Below, one piece after another: positions 31,600-42,160 of a stretch of DNA of 64,000 bases. The stretch lies in the NCBI GenBank assembly GCA_015680685.1, contig MNCI01009622.1:40985-104984 (forward strand), written 5' to 3'. How positions within the stretch are numbered: the first letter of the stretch is position 1; each line of letters opens with the position of its first letter. Below the pieces are notes generated by a model that ran no database searches, was not told the DNA's origin, and saw only the letters and a program-made list of their open reading frames with translations. The DNA comes from Gnetum montanum. Taxonomy: Eukaryota; Streptophyta; Gnetopsida; Gnetales; Gnetaceae. The translations under genes and the position numbers were made by a program.

Positions 31600-34300
31600 T
31601 CTTGGCATCCACACTAGACCAATGCTAAACCCATGCTAACTAGTGTGGGTGGGGTGAGCCCTAGCATGGATAGTGTGAAAATGTGATTCTTTGAGTTCAT
31701 AATGGTTAGTTTTGGGGTTTTGATGGCTTTTTTGGTTAGCACAGTGGAGTGGGGATGACGATTTGTCAAATTTGATGTTGATTTAACCTTCTGGAAGCCA
31801 TAAATGAAACTTAGAACTACTATTCACTCTAGGACTACATTGGCTAGCATGGGCCCAACATGGGTGCATGGAAAAAATTGAGTTTATGGCATTCCAAGGT
31901 CAAAATTTGGTGTTCTATTAACTTCCTAAGGTAGCATAGGATCATGAGGGTTGGAATTGGTGATTTTGAAGTCAAAATATCCAACAAAAAATTGATCTTG
32001 GGACCTTACCCCCTAGAGCTACATTGGCTAGCATAATTGGGGGTGTCCCTAATGGAGATATGTTAGACTTGGTATTTTTATGGATAAAACATGGTCAAAT
32101 TATAGCTGTGTTAAGGATTTTAAGGTTGTATGCTTCCACAGTTGAGTTTTGAGGCCATTTGGTGGAGGCTATGCTTGTAAAACCCCTTTGGTGATCCAAC
32201 TATGCAAGAGCCATGTTGGCTAGCATGGATCTGACATTCTTTATTATAGTTACACTTTATTTTTGGTTCATGGAAAATTTTAGAGAAAAATTACCCAAAT
32301 TCTAGAGCTCCCAAGGTTACTAGTATTCATGGTCAAGGTTTAGGCTTGTAATTATTAATGTTGAGCATTTTTTGAGTCTTAGCATGGTCATAACCCTTGG
32401 ACTATGCTACGTAATGTAGTCCCAGCATGGATGATAGGGTATGATGAGTTTTTTTTTACCATTTTCCATCTAGTTTCTTGGGTTTGGAAGTCTTTAGAGG
32501 TTTTGGTAAGATTCTAGATTTGAAATTGATCATTTTAAAGTTAAATTTTGCAACTAAAAGTGGATTTTTGGACCTTATGACCCATAGCCATGGTGGGTAG
32601 TATGGTTGGGGGTGGCTCGAACATGGATAAGCAAAATTTGACATTTCTATGATTAAAAAGAGACCAAATCATAGCTAGTTGCAAAGTTTTAAGGTTATGG
32701 GATTTCAGAGTCTAGCTCTAGGCCATTTGAAGCATTGCTGTGTAGGTAAAACTAGTTAGATACTTCAACCACATTAGAGCCATATTAGCCAACATGGCTC
32801 TAGACCTCTTTAGCATGGATACACTTGGGTTTTGACTTTTGGTGGATTTTGATGTTAAATCAACCAAGTTTTTGGGTTCTCGAGGTGGCTAGTATTGATG
32901 GCCAAGGTTTTGGCTTAGAATTGTCAATTTTGAATACATGTTTAGTTGATTACATGATCATCCCCCATGAACTATGCTAGCCAATGTAGTCCTAGCGTGG
33001 ATGGGGGAATGGGATGAGGTTTGACCATTTTCCATCTAGTTTCTAGGGTTTGGGAGTCTCTTGGAGGCTTTGCCAAGGTTTTGGGGTTAGGATAATGAAT
33101 TAAGATGTCATTTTGATTTGTTTATGTGTAATTTTTAATTTCTCATAGAGCATCCATGCTAGGACTATGTTGGCTAGTGTGGATGGAAGCTTTCCCATCA
33201 TGGCTAAGGTGGTTGTGATAAAATTTGACTTATTTTGACTTGTTATTTAGTGCACTAGGTTTATTGAGGACACCTAGAAGGTGTAAAGGTCATGGTGTGC
33301 CACTTCAATGGTTTTTTAAAACATTTGGTGGTCAAACCCCCATCAACTATGTAGGTTAGCATAGTTAGGGTGTCCTAGTGTGGTTGACCTAAAAAAGTAA
33401 TTTTTAGCATCTTTCAATGGGTTGTAGGGAATTCCAAAGCTACTAGAAGTTCTTCCTAGGGTTTGGGGCGTAGTATGATGTATTAAGGGATCAATTTGAC
33501 ATATTTATGGTCTTTTTAGGGCTGTTCTTAAAGTACCCACACTAGACCCACACTAGCCAATGTGAGTGAGGGATTCCTCAATGTGGGTAGGTGGTTTGAG
33601 GTAAAATTTGACTAATTTTGATTAATTTTTGGTTATTGAAGACTCTAGGAAGGCATAGAGGCCATGATGTGTTAATTTATAGGTTATGTTTTTGGTATTT
33701 TATGGTTACACCTTACCCAACCATGTTGGGAGCATGCTAGCTATCATGGTTGGGGTTCCCCCCAGCATGGCTCAACTAAAATCCATGGTTTTGGCCATTT
33801 TTTATTAGGTTTGAAAAATTTGTAGGGATATCATGGGCTCCTATTAGGGTTTTAGACTTTACATGGTTATTTTAGAGTTAAATTGAGGTTTGATTGATGT
33901 TTAGAAGTACCATGCCCCCTTGAGCAACACTAGCCAACATGGTTGGACTTTTGGCTAGCATTGTTACCCAAAATTGCATGTTCTATGTTGAGTTGTTTTA
34001 CCTTTCTTGGGGCCTTGTACTTGGTAATGTTAACATTTGGTTTTTCAATTTTGTATGGGGTTATTGGGTTTTAATATGTTGTAGTAGTGATCACTAGACC
34101 CTTGCTAGATCCATGTTAGTTAGTGTGGGTAAGGTGGATTTCAAAGTTAGGGATGCATCCCAGGGCATTTTGGGAGTTTAACCCTACTTATATGGGATTT
34201 GGGTTGTGAATCCCATTACTTGGGAGGTGCCCAGTGGGGCCCACCCCAATTTAAATGGTGCTTTAGCTTCATACCCCCCACCATCCTAGCATAGTTAGGA
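31600..34300 (+). repeat. Tandem array of ~190-bp units with higher-order structure
   Basis: A core like 'ttggctagcatgg' (or its complement) recurs at about 31625, 31845, 32030, 32215, 32400, 32590, 32785, 32980, 33165, 33350, 33550, 33735, 33920 and 34110, i.e. every 180-200 bp. Between ~32020 and ~33140 units resemble the unit three places away (period ~566: 'accattttccatctagttt' at 32459 and 33026). From ~33150 on they resemble the unit two away (period ~388). Degenerate, so old. It lies directly upstream of the candidate first exon at 34586. Confidence 0.75.
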
Positions 34301-35790
34301 CTTTCTTCCTTTGCACTATTAGTTCACTATGAGCTAAGTAAGTGAATTGGGCAAGGGGTTTTTAAAGAAGATGCACAAGTGCAAGATTGATTTTTACTTC
34401 TTAGTTTTACCAAAATCCATTCCAAAATTTGTTTACACATAGGTAGTGCATAGGTGGAGAGTTGTTGCATCAATTTTGACCTCTATTCTATCAATCCTCA
34501 ATGTTGCTTGGGTAGTCTTTGTCAAGGAGCAACGTTGGTATTCAGAGCTCAAATATTTTGAATGTTTCTACACTATTTTTTCAAAATGTTGAAGAGGAAG
34601 GTGATCATAAGTAAGAATCCTACCTTGGATGATTTTGATGCTATAGCCAAGGGGCTTTCACACCTACCATAACCTCTATTGGGGGAAGGATCTTCCTACA
34701 TGACCACCAAGTACACAACTCTTGGCTATTTTTGCATGACTTTTGTCGTTTTTTTCCGCTTGTAAGCTAGGTGTTTTTTCTTGTGTAGGCTTGTGTATGG
34801 CAAGAAATTTGGTTTTATTAAAATCCTATGTTAGATCTAGGTAATGTTTACATGATTGAAGTTTTATTTTGATTTTTAGCTTGATCTATATTAAGTTATA
34901 AATTTTATTTAGCCTTGTTTTACATAGTTTTTCTTGTTTGTCCTAAAAAAGCAACACCCCTTTTCTATTTTTCCTTAAGAAAATGACTAGAAGTTTTTAA
35001 TTTTTTGATGCCATAGGATTGTAATATTTTGTTCAATGGTTAAAACAATAGTAACCACTATCTTTTGACTTACAGTGAATTTTCTATGAATTTTTCTGTA
35101 AGCCAATTCATAGGGGTTATTTAGTTTTTTGTTCTTTCTTCATGCCACTTTTCAATATTTTTATATAATAATGGCTAAGAATTTTTAGTTTTTTAAGTTG
35201 TGGGTTTGCTATTTTTTGTTTATTGATTAAAATTATGGAATCACTAAATCATGATCCATGGTTTATTCTCTATGAATTTCTTCATAGACCAATACATAGT
35301 GAAATTTTGGGTTTTTGTTATTTTACCTATGAAAATGGATGATGTTGATAATTAGAAAAATTTTTAAAGCCAACATCCTACATTCATGGGGATTCTTAGA
35401 GCTGTTGGAGAGGGTTTGGCATTGATTCTAGCAATTTTGAAATTTTTTTCATATTATTTATCAATGATTTAGTGTAGCTATTTTCTATAGTCTTGGATTT
35501 TTTTAATCCAATTTTTTGTTAAATTTTGTTATGGTTCTAGGTTGTTATTTAAATTTTTCCTAGACTTGGACTATAGTGTAAATGTCAGATTTTATTTAAT
35601 TTTATGTATACACAATTCCTAGACTTAGAAATTTTTTTTTAGTTCTATATTATCATTTCTATTCATGTACAAACTACATTGTATAGTTTTAGTTTTGACT
35701 TTTAAAACTAGAAATCTTCTTGGCTGTATAGGCAATAGTGGTGTGGTTTTTTGGTATATTTTGTGCAAAATTGAAAGATCCTAAGGTTAT

Positions 35791-36633
35791 TGATGAGACG
35801 CGGTTCGCACAGGCCGCGATATCACGTACGCGATATCACAGTTGATGCAATATCGCATCCCCCGCTATATCGCGTACGTGATATCGCATCTTTCCCTACG
35901 ATATCACGTACGCGATATCGCAGTCCGCTGCCATGTCTATAAATAAGAGGCGGCTCTCCCTCATNNNNNNNNNNNNNNNNNNNNNNNNNNNNNNNNNNNN
36001 NNNNNNNNNNNNNNNNNNNNNNNNNNNNNNNNNNNNNNNNNNNNNNNNNNNNNNNNNNNNNNNNNNNNNNNNNNNNNNNNNNNNNNNNNNNNNNNNNNNN
36101 NNNNNNNNNNNNNNNNNNNNNNNNNNNNNNNNNNNNNNNNNNNNNNNNNNNNNNNNNNNNNNNNNNNNNNNNNNNNNNNNNNNNNNNNNNNNNNNNNNNN
36201 NNNNNNNNNNNNNNNNNNNNNNNNNNNNNNNNNNNNNNNNNNNNNNNNNNNNNNNNNNNNNNNNNNNNNNNNNNNNNNNNNNNNNNNNNNNNNNNNNNNN
36301 NNNNNNNNNNNNNNNNNNNNNNNNNNNNNNNNNNNNNNNNNNNNNNNNNNNNNNNNNNNNNNNNNNNNNNNNNNNNNNNNNNNNNNNNNNNNNNNNNNNN
36401 NNNNNNNATTTCCATTGCCTTTAGGAGTAGCGTAGAATTAGAACACATCATACACCTCACCTAGACTAAACCATACGTGACATATGCAAAACTAGTCTAG
36501 GTGGGAAGATAGCGAACTACGACCTAAGGCTAACTATCTAGGTGCCACAACTAGTCCATCTGCGGAGTTCGACCGGATCGTGCATGTGACGCTCGTTTCG
36601 TATGGTTGTGTAGGGGTACCTCGCCACTCATCA
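35791..36633 (+). repeat. Solo LTR S1 (CpG-rich family), contains gap
   Basis: Starts TGATGAGACGCGG and ends TCGCCACTCATCA, flanked by perfect 5-bp duplications GTTAT (35786-35790 and 36634-36638) with no element body: a solo LTR left by LTR-LTR recombination. Same family as 54017-54988. Upstream of the TATA box (TCTATAAATAAG, 35936-35947) lies a dense palindromic array (35816-35932) of 'GATATC(A/G)CGTACGCGATATC' type. CpG is retained, unlike in the older elements. Confidence 0.92.
35965..36407. other. Assembly gap (443 N)
   Basis: A run of N inside the solo LTR. In the sister copy the same interval (about 54222-54762) is ~540 bp and holds the short repeats at 54524-54660, so the gap is probably undersized by ~100 bp. 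Long open frames across it are artefacts. Confidence 0.95.
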
Positions 36634-39600
36634 GTTATTTACATGTTGTATTTTGGTTTTTAGTAGTTACTTAAATTTTTTAAAATCTGTAACTACACCC
36701 ATAGAGTTTTTGCTACAGCTAGGTTCACTGTTAACTAGGATTTCTAGTAAAATATTGCAAAATTCAAGTTAGGTTCTTATGACTGTTGTTTGGGTACAAG
36801 ATAGTTTTCATGTCTTAAATGTTTCTACATAAAATTTTTTTATAATTTTTATGCATATTTCATCATAAAACTACTATCACTTGCAAGTAGGCTACTTGGT
36901 TCTATCTGTTATTATATGCAAAGAGTTCATAATCTTGGTTACTATCTTGTTTTGGTCTTAAGTGTTGAAAACTATGAATTTGGTAGCTTTTCTTAAGTGA
37001 AAACATTGACAATGAGGTTGTATTAATTTTATTTGTTAGTATTTGTTCATTTTTTATTATGGTTATTCATGGTTCTAATGGATATTATTGTTGTATCATG
37101 CAAGGCTTTCCTGAAATGAATCCTAGTGGTGATCAAGTTGGTGGGGCTTCTATGCTACATCCACACACTAGGGCCCAACATCCTACCTATGAACATGGTG
37201 TTGGAGTGTGACTACCTTTGGTTTAGACTAGGGGAAATGGAGGTTTTGGCCTACCTACTCCAACACTTTAGTATGATGGTGTGGGCACACTTGGCTTTGG
37301 AGATAGTGATAGTCATTGTAGAAATGTTGCTACCATGTTCTACCAACTTGATCATTAAGTGTATAGTTGATGAGCTTGAAACTCATGTTGAAGGTAAGCA
37401 ATTCAACAACATATACATCAAAGAAACACACAAGTTATCCAAAATCTAGGATATGCCCAAATTCATCTAGTACAATGTCAACAACACATTGTTGGTTGAT
37501 CATCACACAAACATATTGTTTCAAAACCCTCTTGGAACTATCTACTATTTAGAGGGGTAAGTGTAAATTTAAGTTTTTTTGTTTTTTAATTTATTTTTGG
37601 TTTAATCTGGTTGCTTGGATTGAATAGTTTTTGTTTTGGTTGACATGCTTACAAGTGCAGGATGGATGACCATGGGTTGATCAAGAGTGACCAGCTCTTG
37701 CCTTTAGCCCAAACAATGCTTGAGGTATTTACCAACAGCCAAGTGGTGAGGCTCATTGGGATGGAGAAACTCAAAGATGACTTTGGTAGGTACACCACAC
37801 GCTATCCCAAAGCCTAATGTAGTTGTTTAGTGAATGGAACAACCCATAGCTGTTGGGGAATCCCTAACTTTGATGTAGGCACATATCTCCCTTAGTGTTC
37901 CCACACTACCTTCAGCAAGTAAGAGAAGTAAGAATTCTTATTATATTTTATATTATTATTTTTTATATTTTTATACTATGTCAACATTTTTATGGCTACA
38001 TATTTGTAGGGTAGTTAGACCTTAATTGTTTAAGTGGTTTATTAGTATGACTATAGATTTTGTTTTAATTGGTTATATTTGTTATATTTTTGTTTTTACA
38101 TGTACCTATGCCTAAGCTAATGGGATATTTTTGATGTGTTATAGGGGTTGTCTCTTCCTCCACCATCACCTTGATCACTTTAGAACGTACTAAGAAGACA
38201 CTTATCCTTAAGTTTGGTGAGGTGGATCCAGTGTAGCACTGGTTGGCTAGTCAAGCACCTAAAAATGTTTAAGAAAACATTATCAACATAGCTTTTATTA
38301 ATCTTTTCATGGCTCCTAGACTAATCATCCTCACTCTTGAGATGGTGAGTAACCTTGACTCCTTTAACAAAGGAGTGAAGAAATTTTTCACCCAAGTTCA
38401 CGGTGTGCTTATTACCTTGGTGATCGATGAGTCTACCTTTAGTGACCTCTTTGGTATCATTTGTGAGGGCATGACAATTGCTACCAAATTGGGGAAGGAT
38501 GCAAACCATTAGGAGGAGGTGGAAGAATGGCTAAACACTTGTCATGGCCTTTTTGGACTATCTTTGAACTAGTTCTAGGATGTAGAGGCTAAGGAGACAT
38601 ACCCATTGTTTTGGTCCAAGGCATTCCCAAAGCTGCTATCATAGAAGAAGGTCATCAACATTGGATAGTCATGAACCATGAAAAAGGTCATCACTGAAGA
38701 TGCTCAATTTAACTAGGCTACTCACTTGGTCTCTAAGCTATAAGGGAAGATCTTAAGACTCTGGAAGTACCTCACTATGATATGCCACATGCACTATGCA
38801 TTCTTTACATCATATCTTAGAAGGTTTGTGGAGTTTCTAGTGGTGTATAAGAATTGATGATGGGTATATCAAGGTCCATCCGAGCTTTCTTAGCTTTGGG
38901 TGAAACTTGTCTATCCACCATGTAGGCTCAAAGCCCAAGGGAATTCTCAGAATGCTAAGGAGTTATGTATTGAAGCTGATGGAGTAACTAGAGATAAGTT
39001 GAAGAGGCCTATGGTTGAGGAAGAAGCACTAGTTACTAAGTAGCCCACGATGAGGAGGCTTGTCATTAAACTCGGTTAAGCAAATCATGTGGTAATAGGT
39101 ATGTTTTATTTTGTTTTATTTTAAACTTGTTTTGTATTTCATGTTTTATTTTATAAGGATATGTCATTAATTATTTTTAGGCAAAATGTACTAATTTATT
39201 CTATGTTTCGTCTGTGTTGTTCTTATAGGCAAGTAACAAAAAATAGCAGGCCAAGCAACAATAGCAAAGGTAGAGTAGAAATGCTTGGAGGAGAAATTTC
39301 TATAGTAGCATGAGGATGAGGAGTTATCCAAACTACATTGGATGATCTTGATGCTATATTTGATGGTTCACATCTAGGTGAAGCGCCTACTATCATCCCA
39401 AAGGATATCCTAGGTATTTATGAATTTCATTTTTATGTATTGCATTTTATATTTTCATGCTTAAAGCATAGTTTTAACTATATAAGCTATAGTTATGCCT
39501 ATTTTAACTCATGATCCTTAGATAGGTTCCTCAACCTCTACATTTTGCATGAAATCATGGGTAGAGGTTCTTAATAAAATGGAATTCATGTCTAGGGTAG

Positions 39601-40820
39601 CCAAAGATATGATTAATTGGTTGCAAAAAATTGCTCCTAATGTTGGTAAGAACCTTAGTTTATTTTGGCCTTATTTGTTTTTATTATTTATGTATTTTTG
39701 TTACTTCATATAGGTTTTATGGTTATGTGATCTTATAGGTTTAGAAGTTCTTTATTATTTTATTGTTTATTATTTTTAATATGTGTATTTTATTGTTATA
39801 TTGCCTGCAATGTCTAAGGTTGAATGGGGTTTTGACTATGCCATGGAGATTGATTCATTACCTAGCCTGTCATACAAACTAGAGAATGTTTCATGGAAGT
39901 TATATGAAACTGTCACTGGATGTGCACTTTCATGTGCTAAAACTTCATGGAAGTGCCAACATTCTAATGAGTTCCTATGGAAGCAAGTTATGATGTTGGA
40001 AAGAAAAACTAAGAGGTAGGCTAAGGTAATTAAGGATCTCTAGGATTGTAAGGGGTTTGTGAAATCCCAAGTGGCTAACAAGTTCTCCTTGAAAACCAAG
40101 GAGATAACAAGGGTATGGTATTGGAATGAAATTCATGGAAAGGTTGCTCTTACCAGGGAGGTCATGGAGTTGAAGTTGTAGATGGACTTACTGGCACACA
40201 AGGCTAGGGAGAGGAGAGATTATTGTGCCTAGGTTCTTGAGTGGGGCTAGGCACAAAAATTCCACAAGAAAAAGTACAAGGTGGAATGTGAGGCTTGTCT
40301 TAAGTGGTTGTAGGAGGAGTCCACCGAACAACATAAATTGGAGCTGTTCATGAAGGGGATCCAAGAAGAGAGTTTCTTCAAATTATTTGAAAGCTCAATG
40401 ATAATGTCTAATTCCCTAACGCCTAAAGTCTCAAAGGCTTCTAGGAAAATGACTACTACTACATTTTCATGGGATCCATCCACATGGATTGAGATTGATG
40501 AGAGTAGCATCTTGATTGAAATTAATATTAGGGAGGTGAACTAGGCCCACATAACCAAGGACCAAATCCTCCATCATCTAGAGGTTGGCCTTCAAAGCTT
40601 TCCCATAGAGGATGTTGCACCTAAGCTGTCTTAGATTTTTGTTGTTTTATTTTGTTTTAGCATGTTTTATTTTAGTTTAACTTAATTTAATTTAGTTTCA
40701 TGTATTGTGTTGATTATTAATTAAACTTATGTTATTATGGTACAGTTACCAGGTGACACTGGCAGCCCTAGTAGTGATGACACTAGAGATGCTCCTCTTC
40801 CCCCTCTAGTTAAATATTAG

Positions 40821-41540
40821 TACCATTCATTGATTATTATCTTTGGCTATCTTTATCATTATTATTAATGTTGTTATTATGATGTTGAAATTATGATGTT
40901 GACATTATGATGTTGTGGCTACTGTTAGCCTTTGGTTGTTGAAAGACAATTTATTATTCTTATGAATTATTTAAACTTTTATCAGACTATGTGACCTTGG
41001 CTATTATGTTATAGACATTTTAACTATTATTTTTTAAAATTTTAATTTTGTTTATATGTTCTAATGCTTAATGTTTCATACATGTTATGTTCTTGTTCAT
41101 GTCATAAGGCTAATTTGGTTAACTTATGTGGTCACAAAAATGTAAATTGACTAGGCAACTAAAATGTAAACTAGGCTGTATATGGCTATACTAGGTTATA
41201 AAAGTTTTTTTAGTTTTAGGCCATGGAGGACCATTGCATTTTACTAGTTTTAGGCCATGATTGGCCATATGAGTTGCTAGTTTTAGGTCATGGTGGACAA
41301 TAATTTTGCTAGTTTTAGGCCTTAGCAGGCCTTGTATTTCAAAAAGAAAAATTTTATAAGTTTTTTATTTTTATATTTTTCAAGATTTAATGTTTTAATG
41401 GTATTTATTTTTATGTTTTATGTTCTAAGGAATAAAAACTATAAAAAGGTAAACTATAGACAAGAACAAACTCTAGGCTATGTGCAAAGTAAAGTGAAAA
41501 TAAGGTAAAACAAGGTAACTGAAAGTGGTACATGTAAAAA
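40821..41540 (+). repeat. AT-rich tail with ~48-bp repeat
   Basis: 41215-41335 has four copies of 'agttttaggccatg' about 40-50 bp apart. 40860-40920 has three 'attatgatgttga' words. Otherwise AT-rich sequence with no gene. Confidence 0.6.
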
Positions 41541-42160
41541 ATGTTTAAACTAGGCTAAAAGAAGTGAAAAGAAAAAGAAGGCTACATGGTTATGGACATA
41601 GGGCAAGTGAATAGAAGACAAGCAACAATCATGCAAGTGTTTATTAATATTTGAATGATTAGGAGTAGTGTATGGCATACATTGCACAATTTTGTATTCC
41701 CCATTTCCTTTGGGGAGCTTCTCCAATGGTACATCCATGGTTCCATTGTTGTGTGTTTGTGCCTCTTCCACTTTATTGGGCCTTTAGACTTGATCATTGA
41801 TAATAAGAGATTATTCTTGAAACTCCACTTCTAATCCTTGTTCTATGTTAATGTTGTTGACTACCAAGGGAACTACATTATCATCATGGATAATTAGTTT
41901 ACCTTCCTCATAAGGTAGGTGAATTTCTTGGTGGATGGATGAGGAAATAGGTTGTAATTGTGCTAGCCAAGGCCTCCCTAGGATGAGATTGAATCTTGGT
42001 ATCTTTTCCACCTTCAAGAAATTAGCTTTTGTGGGGAATTTTCCCCATACTACAAAGTTCAAAGAGATTGATACTTTAACCACAACTTGAGATTCATTAA
42101 AGGATTTAAGAGCGAAAGTCAATGTATGTTTCATGTGTTTTGTTAGGCCCAAACGTTAAA
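41541..42160 (-). pseudogene. Tat-1 protease region
   Basis: Minus-strand frame 41811-42152: 'HTLTFALKSFNESQVVVKV', 'FNLILGRPWLAQLQPISSS' and 'IHQEIHLPYEEGKLIIHDD'. The block L-(L/I)-L-G-R-P-W-(L/I) followed by S-S-(L/I)-H-Q is the conserved C-terminal part of Tat/Ogre proteases. The active-site side lies just upstream (~42200-42170) as 'VNNGVATNVIPY', with Asn where catalytic Asp is expected. The G-patch-like segment that normally links protease to RT is missing at the junction with the foreign block. Confidence 0.8.

Larger units (their letters stand above)
34586..40820 (+). pseudogene. Multi-exon coding region of unknown function
   Basis: Candidate exons: 34586-34710 (ATG, 'NPTLDDFDAIAKGLSHLP'); 37105-37556; 37661-37918; 38145-39098; 39229-39413; 39526-39645; ~39819-40634; perhaps 40746-40820. 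The intron 37557-37660 has GTAAGT, TTACAAGTGCAG and joins '...TIYYLEG' to 'MDDHGLIKSDQLLPLAQ' in phase; 39414-39525 also joins in phase. Introns are T-rich, plant-like. Exon 38145 encodes ~315 codons ('FNKGVKKFFTQVHGVLI', 'WLNTCHGLFGLSLN'); the exon at 39819 ~270 codons, charged and coiled-coil-like, ending '...FPIEDVAPKLS'. Stops (~20) are almost all TAG/TAA. No family recognised; intron 1 contains a solo LTR. It runs antisense to the surrounding Tat-1, recalling the antisense ORFs known from some Tat elements, but its place between PR and RT differs. Confidence 0.6.
30641..41540 (+). mobile_element. Unclassified block inserted between Tat-1 protease and RT
   Basis: Tat-1 coding sequence stops near 41540-41700 and resumes near 30640, so ~10.9 kb is foreign. 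Order on the plus strand: short-word repeat (30645-31440), ~190-bp array (31600-34300), first exon candidate (34586), solo LTR (35791-36633), spliced coding region (37105-40820), tail with a 48-bp repeat (41215-41335). I found no matching long terminal repeats or inverted ends, so edges are approximate and the class is open: a non-autonomous retroelement carrying its own ORF, or a captured piece of host DNA. Confidence 0.5.

Noticed and set aside
31600-34300. CRISPR-like or centromeric-satellite reading of the regular ~190-bp spacing
   Set aside because: Units are continuous and diverged, without spacer/repeat alternation, and only ~14 units long inside a retroelement; no support for either.
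35822-36460. Long open frames on both strands across the N run
   Set aside because: The frames exist only because N codons are not stops; the flanks are LTR sequence.
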